Made by a program: the position numbers and the translations under genes. The notes beneath the pieces are model-generated. The model had not been told where the DNA came from, searched no databases, and worked only from the letters and a program-made list of their open reading frames with translations. Below, in pieces: positions 58,541 to 64,000 of a stretch of DNA of 64,000 nucleotides. Every line of letters begins with the position of its first letter. The first letter of the stretch is position 1. This stretch comes from Pseudisothecium myosuroides (taxonomy: Eukaryota; Streptophyta; Bryopsida; Hypnales; Lembophyllaceae): NCBI GenBank assembly GCA_951799445.1, contig OX637295.1, positions 21,018,001 through 21,082,000 on the forward strand, in the 5' to 3' direction.

Positions 58541-60052
58541 TGGGTGAGTCCTTCCCGAGAGTCTTTCCCTGATGATGCGTCGGAAGAGACGATGAAACGG
58601 TTTCTCAATGAGCTTGTAAAGCGGTGCGTGCTTGTGGGGTCGTTGTCCCCTTTGGTCACGCCCCAAATCCTGTTGGCTGCCATTGATCAATTCGCTGCCG
58701 TGATGGCTATTAAGATGCTGCGTCCTCCGCATATTGAGGCGAAGGTGACATTGGGGGTGTTGCCAAATTATTCAGGGTAAGCACAAAGTCATGTACTCTC
58801 AAGCCTCTTTAATCTTAAGGTATGTGCATTTGAAATGTAGAGATTGTGTACAGATGTCAAGTGGTGACTCTGGGTGCGTATCCTTATCACCTGGGTCCGA
58901 AATTCTCAACATGACATATCTGGAGTGTCTGTGACAAGTTTGCTGCACGCAATGATATTGTGGCAAGCGTGCTGGATACTTTAGAATGTCGTTTTACAGA
59001 AGGTCATGGTAAAGATATTGTAATGCATTGTATGTCATTATATTTCTTTTTCTGAATAGAAAATGTGTGCCGGATACTTTGGAATGTCGTTTCAGAGAAG
59101 GTCATGATAAAGCCGTTATAGTGTGTACTAATGTAATGGTTACTTTGTATATCGGTACATTTCTTTTTCTGAATGGAAAATGTGTGCAGATGGATACTTT
59201 GGACTGTCATTTTAGAGAAGGTCAAGATGAAGATGTTTGGTGTGTATAGTAATGTATTAGTTGCTGTGTATATTATTACCTTCTTTTTTTGACTAGAAAG
59301 TATGTGCTGGGTACTTTGGAATGTCATTTTAGAGAAGGTCATGACTGAGATGTTTTGTTTGTATACTAATGCATTGGTTGCTGTTTATATCTTGACATTT
59401 CTTTTTTCTGAATTGAAAATGTGTGCTGGATACTCTGGAAATGATGTTTTAGAGAACGTCATCATAAGGAGGTTCGAGTACTTGCCAATCTATTGGTTGC
59501 TGTGTATTTTCATGACATTTCTTTTGCTGAGTAGAATACGTGGAGTTTCTGTTCAGGATGGCAATAATGGAGATGGATGATCCACAGAAAGCCGACGTGG
59601 TGGTAGCGCAACTGCAAAACTACATGTTGATGGTGGGCGGTATGCCAAGGCCTGCGCGCGCTCAGCTTGCCAAGTCCATCATGATGGTGGATCACCCTTG
59701 CACCCGAAGACATGCTCCCATTCCCATCAAAATTGTGCCAGCGACTGACGACAACGTGGAGGTGTACGCAGCCAAGCGACGGAAGCTTGTGGAGCATCTG
59801 AAGGCGGCGAAGTATCTCCGTGAGGTAAAATCTTTGAAACAGTCATATCTCAGTTCTTTTCATTTCTGTGATGGGACAAGACCCTCATCATTGTTGTTTT
59901 GTGGTGCTCAGTTGCAGGAAAGGGAAGAAGAGGACCTTCATAATAAGCAAGAGAAGAGCTACCGAGATTTAAAAGACAAGTACAACCGCATCAAAACGAA
60001 CCCGGATCTGAAGGAACTTCGGAAACAGTACAACATCATGCCTCGAAGATGA
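58487..60052 (+). CDS. Three-exon gene, unknown function
   Basis: Exons are 58487-58776, 59557-59824 and 59918-60052, with GTAAGC...TTCAG and GTAAAA...TGCAG introns; 693 nt, 230 residues. The first part is helical and hydrophobic (LVTPQILLAAIDQFAAVMAI), the middle has PRPARAQLAKSIMM and the basic cluster AKRRKL (nuclear-signal-like), and the end is a charged, probably coiled region (REEREEEDLHNKQEKSYRDL) closing with NIMPRR. I do not recognise the family. Intron 2 is 93 bp, free of stops and a multiple of three, so retention would add 31 residues without breaking the frame. Intron 1 is full of a minisatellite. The start codon lies in the last unit of the upstream tandem array. Confidence 0.75.
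58974..59540 (+). repeat. Five-unit minisatellite inside intron 1
   Basis: Units begin with GGATACTTTGGAATGTCGTT or variants at 58974, 59072, 59192, 59309 and 59428 (98, 120, 117 and 119 bp apart) and share GAGAAGGTCATGA and a TTTCTTTTTCTGAATAGAAA tract. A partial sixth tract abuts the exon 2 acceptor. Confidence 0.85.
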
Positions 60053-60515
60053 CTTGTACAGATCCTGTTCTGGTCTTAATCAGCATTGACGGTTCAGAAT
60101 CACGAAGCCCTAGAAAGGTCGAACATAATTGTTCAAGTTTTGGTCGTACTTGTGAAAGTCTAGGCTTGTGATGCAATTGATTTTGTCAATGGATGGTGGT
60201 AGCTACGAAATATTTTTGGGTAGGCAGGAGGACAAGATTACATTCGCTATTTTTATGCCCTCTGACAATTAAGGGAACAGTCACCAACTTTGTAGCGGAA
60301 AAATCATTTGTCGAAGACAACATGATTTCCTCGTCTGCTTTCTCATTTTGTAAGTAGCAGACTAGCAGATGATGTAATGGATTCATATTTTTTTGCACCG
60401 CAACGATTCTCTTCTTCTGTTCGAAGTAGATCCATACCTTAAGTTTGGCTGTTTGTTTTGTTTGTTTTGTTTGTGACGTTGAGATCTCCTGGACCGTGCA
60501 TCCCCGGTGGTGTGC

Positions 60516-60790
60516 TTGGTACCATCGGAAAGCCCTCGGCAAGGAGGGGTGCATGGGCTTGGTTTGTGGCATTTCGACCTACGGTGGGAAAGTTGTTGAA
60601 TTTTGAATTATTTTTGGTTCTTAAAAATTACTAAAGTATGCTAAAGTATGGATCTTTTGAACTGTGTGTCAATTTGTTGCATTATTGGTACCGTTGGAAA
60701 GCCCTCGGCGAAGAGGGGTACACGGGCTTTGTTTTGTGGCAATTGGACCTAGGGGGAAAGTTTTGGAATTTTGAAGTTTATATGAATGAA
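60516..60790 (+). repeat. Direct repeat pair downstream of the unknown gene
   Basis: TTGGTACC...GGAAAGCCCTCGGC...GAGGGGT...GGGCTT...TTTGTGGCA occurs at 60516 and 60685, 169 bp apart. The origin is not recognised. From 60053 to 60515 there is presumably 3' UTR and spacer. Confidence 0.65.
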
Positions 60791-63140
60791 AAAATTAGAA
60801 AATTATTTTTAGTTACTTTTTGGCTGTGGCAATGGCACAGGGCATACTACTGTGGTATGAGATTCACATGTGTATTGTCCAAATCGGTGTCATATTTTTT
60901 TTGCTTAAGTGGCTTGTATGGAGACTTGTTTTGTTCAATTTTATTTATTTTGAACCATTTGGACATTTGCAATGTTCTTCATGGATTTTGGTGACATGCA
61001 CTTTAGGCCCATCTGCATTATATCTTCCATAATTATACTGTCAATCAAATTAGTTGTTTTAAATCATGTAATCTCTGTTTTCAAAAATGAACAACGGGTC
61101 AATGAGTTTAGGAGATCATTGCAGAAGACCTAAAGTGCCATACGTTTGGGTCAGATTTGTTAGGCCCCATACAAAATTGTTTCTTTCTTGGTTGAATTTT
61201 GCATTCCTTTATTCAATTTAGAATTTCTAGAATTTCGTTTAAAACGGTTTAGAATATTTTGAGACCTTTAAGTTAGTACAAGCAACAGACTTTTCAAGAT
61301 CCAGTTCCTTATTAACTTGGAGTTAGTGGTGACTTTTTCCTCTTTCTTCTCAGTTCCTTGTAGACACTCAAATTAGGATCCAAGATCCAGGCTTGCTTTA
61401 CAAAATCTGTGGTGACTGCTTTACAAAATTAGTTTTTCCTTACAAAATTAGTTCAATTAGAACTGCTTTACAAAATAAGATGACTGCTTTACAAAATGGA
61501 ATGGCATGAACTAATTGTTTTTTATTGAACTAATTTTGTGAAGCAATCACCTAATTTTGTAAACTAATGGCATGAACTAATTTTTATTCAATTTTCATTT
61601 TTCATTGTTTCTTTTTTGAGAATTATGATGATTTTCATTAATATTTTCTACACTATTCAATTATGCCATTAGATAGTATACCAATAATATGATAAACTAC
61701 CCATATAAAGTCAAAAAACAACTAAAATGTCTTAACTAAATTCAATGATGTTGATACACCATCAATACAGTTGCATACAAAACATCAAATGAAAATCATC
61801 CATTCTTCAATATACACAAAGCTTGGTTGACTATCCAAAGGACACACACATCCCAACGGCCTTCCGTCGGACCTTTTAGGTCCACATTGTCCTTACATGG
61901 ATGGCCACTAGTGTGGTCAAAAATCAAAAAATTTGGTTCACTTTGCAAACATTTTTTTTCTAGAGATGAAATCATGTGCCTTCTATTAATATTAAAATAA
62001 AAATTGAAATATTTTTGTAAAAATTAAAATTATCTTGATTTTTGAAAATAAAAATTCATATCAAAAACATAATAAAGTTTAAAATCTAAAAAATTCAGCA
62101 TAAGTGTACATTATCTTTTAGAACATCATGGTACAAAACAAATTTACGTGTCATTTTATAATTGGAAAATTGGAAAATTGTGGTCATAGATCCAAAATTC
62201 AAATAACAAGAAAAATATTCAATTTTAGGAACTTTTCAAATTGTCAAATTAGTGGAAAAACTAGATTTATGAAGCTTCATTCCATTAGTCATGTTCAAAT
62301 TCAAAAAAGATCATTTTAATGACTAAGATTCATATCAAGAACAAAAGAGGTAGGAATTGCCAAACACCCTAAAAAGATATGGCTTTTGTGCTATGTGAAT
62401 TTTGCCGTATACCTTAAAAAGACATCTTTCGCAAACAAATTGTAGTTCTTTATTAAAAGGTTTTCAATTCCCTAATGCTACATACATACTCAAATAAGTC
62501 TATGAAATCATTTGGATAAAAATCATTTACTTTTTAGTAAAATCAAGTTGTAGTTGATCATTCATCAACCATTTTGTAGCTCCTTAATTTGATGTTTCTG
62601 GATTCAACCAAAATTATGTATCATTCTATAAAAAGTTCAATTTTAGGATTTTTCTTGCATTTTTTATATTTTCAAATGAGATAGGAAGTACTCTTCATTA
62701 TCTTCATTTCATTGGTTGAGCTCAATTTTTTTTAAATGGGGGTGCTAAAATTCAAATCTAAAGTGACAAAGTACTAATTGCCAAAATATACTAAAAAACA
62801 TCATTTGTGATCTCAAGTTTAGTGTCCTTTGTTGTAGAAAAGCCAATAATACCTCAATCAAGTGATTTCTACCTACATCTAATGCAAATATTGTAAAATA
62901 ACCCCTGGAAAGAAGGAGCATTCTAAGTAAAAGCTATTCAAGTTCAACTTCATGGTCATAGTTCCATTGTTTATTACTTAACCTTAAAAGAAGATGGTCC
63001 CATCACCAAGGCACACTAAAAATAGACTACATTGACAAATTTATAAATAGCACTATATATAAATATTTTGTTAAGTGATGTCATCAAAGTTCACTTTCCT
63101 ACTATTGGTAGCATTTGCAATATTGGTAAAAAAATATTAT
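60791..63140. other. AT-rich intergenic
   Basis: No gene recognised. At 61390-61560 the word CTTTACAAAAT recurs several times in direct orientation and its complement also appears. The 118-codon frame starting at 60638 overlaps the repeat pair and is not convincing. Confidence 0.4.
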
Positions 63141-63144
63141 TTAA

Positions 63145-63789
63145 CTCCTAAATGCCCGAGGCACCAAATTTTGGTGTTGACAATATTTTGAAGTTAAATA
63201 AAACCTAACCAATTTGCTATTTTTAGTAGTTTATATTTTTGTAAATGTTTTTTTGAAGTCTAGTTTTAGCATCAAAAATTTGATTTTGAAAATGATTGAT
63301 TATGACTTTTCTATTCAAGATTTTGTGCAAGGATATCCATTGCAATCTTGACTTTCCTTAGTGTTGAGGGCTCTTGGAAATGAGCCTCAAATACACTAGA
63401 TCTTGAAGAAAAATTGACATTAGAAATTCATTTAAAAAAATTGTAGAGTAGATTTTGAGAAGTTGTAAATTGATTGGAGTTGTACATGTTAGGTTTTTTA
63501 ACCTCATATTTTTTTGGTGGCCAACTTTTTAGATATGGCATGTGAAAACAGGATTGAAAGACTTCAAGTCACTTTTGCAGTTTTAACACTTTCATGTTCA
63601 AACATTATAAGTTCAATTTATGAGTGATATTGTTGTGTTTTCATTTCCTATGTGATCTCTAGCATGTCAAGTTTGAATTTGTACGGTTAAAATTTAAAAA
63701 AAATTGATACAACTTATCAAAATGTTGTCTTTTTGTTCAATTTAGAGCAAATTCCTAGAAGTTCAAAAAAGGCCTCGGGCATTTAGGAA
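63145..63789. mobile_element. TTAA-flanked TIR element, copy D
   Basis: TTAA at 63141-63144 and 63790-63793. Left end CTCCTAAATGCCCGAGGC; right end in complement TTCCTAAATGCCCGAGGCC: 17 of 18 match. 645 bp, no open frame. Longer and better preserved TIR than the other members, with the same CCTAAA core. After 63794 nothing is recognised. Confidence 0.85.
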
Positions 63790-64000
63790 TTAACTACCTT
63801 ATTACAATACTTGACAAATATATTGATATTAACAATCCTTGACATTTCCTATCTATAATAGAAAATACAAGTTTCAGTTTGTTTAGCCAAAAATTATCTG
63901 AGATTCCATGATGAATAGATTTGTTCTTTATTTTTACAGCTTTTTTGAAAGTCAATCTTACACTTATAGTGCATAAAGGTATCTAGAGAGGGGATGTTAT

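Noticed and set aside
57601..59540. CRISPR-like regular repeats
   Set aside because: Units of 98-173 bp have no short conserved repeat with unique spacers; they are ordinary tandem repeats in a plant gene region.

Overview
This window looks like nuclear DNA of a land plant. The genes are split by short GT-AG introns, coding parts are GC-richer than the very AT-rich surroundings, and the products (plant-type Ran GTPase, an STP-type sugar/H+ symporter, a plant NTRA/B-type thioredoxin reductase) are plant proteins. I cannot fix the species. There is no rRNA gene, no convincing tRNA, no CRISPR array and no LTR-retrotransposon coding region. No tools were run: all alignments were made by eye.

Layout. 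0.6-8.5 kb: two Ran genes in head-to-head (divergent) orientation, 3.8 kb apart. 8.8-19.1 kb: a large inverted repeat with two 4.1 kb arms, apparently identical over most of their length, and a 2.05 kb spacer. Each arm carries one complete sugar-transporter gene with its promoter. 19-24 kb: AT-rich DNA with a coding-like tract of unknown origin and small transposons. 24.6-26.3 kb: a third Ran gene with the same six-exon structure. 27-45.6 kb: a dense, nested set of non-autonomous DNA transposons, including a roughly 166-bp tandem repeat broken by three insertions. 46.6-47.8 kb: NADPH-thioredoxin reductase on the minus strand. 48-57 kb: AT-rich DNA with a truncated LINE, foldbacks and more small transposons. 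57.6-60.1 kb: a three-exon gene of unknown function whose start-codon region is the last unit of an upstream tandem array. 60-64 kb: AT-rich DNA with one more complete transposon.

How it fits together. The genes do not form a pathway. They are housekeeping functions: nuclear transport (Ran x3), monosaccharide uptake (STP x2) and redox (NTR). Local duplication built the first 26 kb. The rest is shaped by several families of short terminal-inverted-repeat (TIR) elements. Target-site duplications and related empty sites can be read directly for many of them: TTAA (5 copies), 4 bp (2 copies), 3 bp CACTA-type (3 copies), 8-9 bp hAT-like (2 copies), TAA (1 copy), and one family (CATTA ends) with no visible duplication. 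Removing three of the insertions together with one target copy each restores the tandem-repeat period, which is strong internal support for the inferred boundaries.
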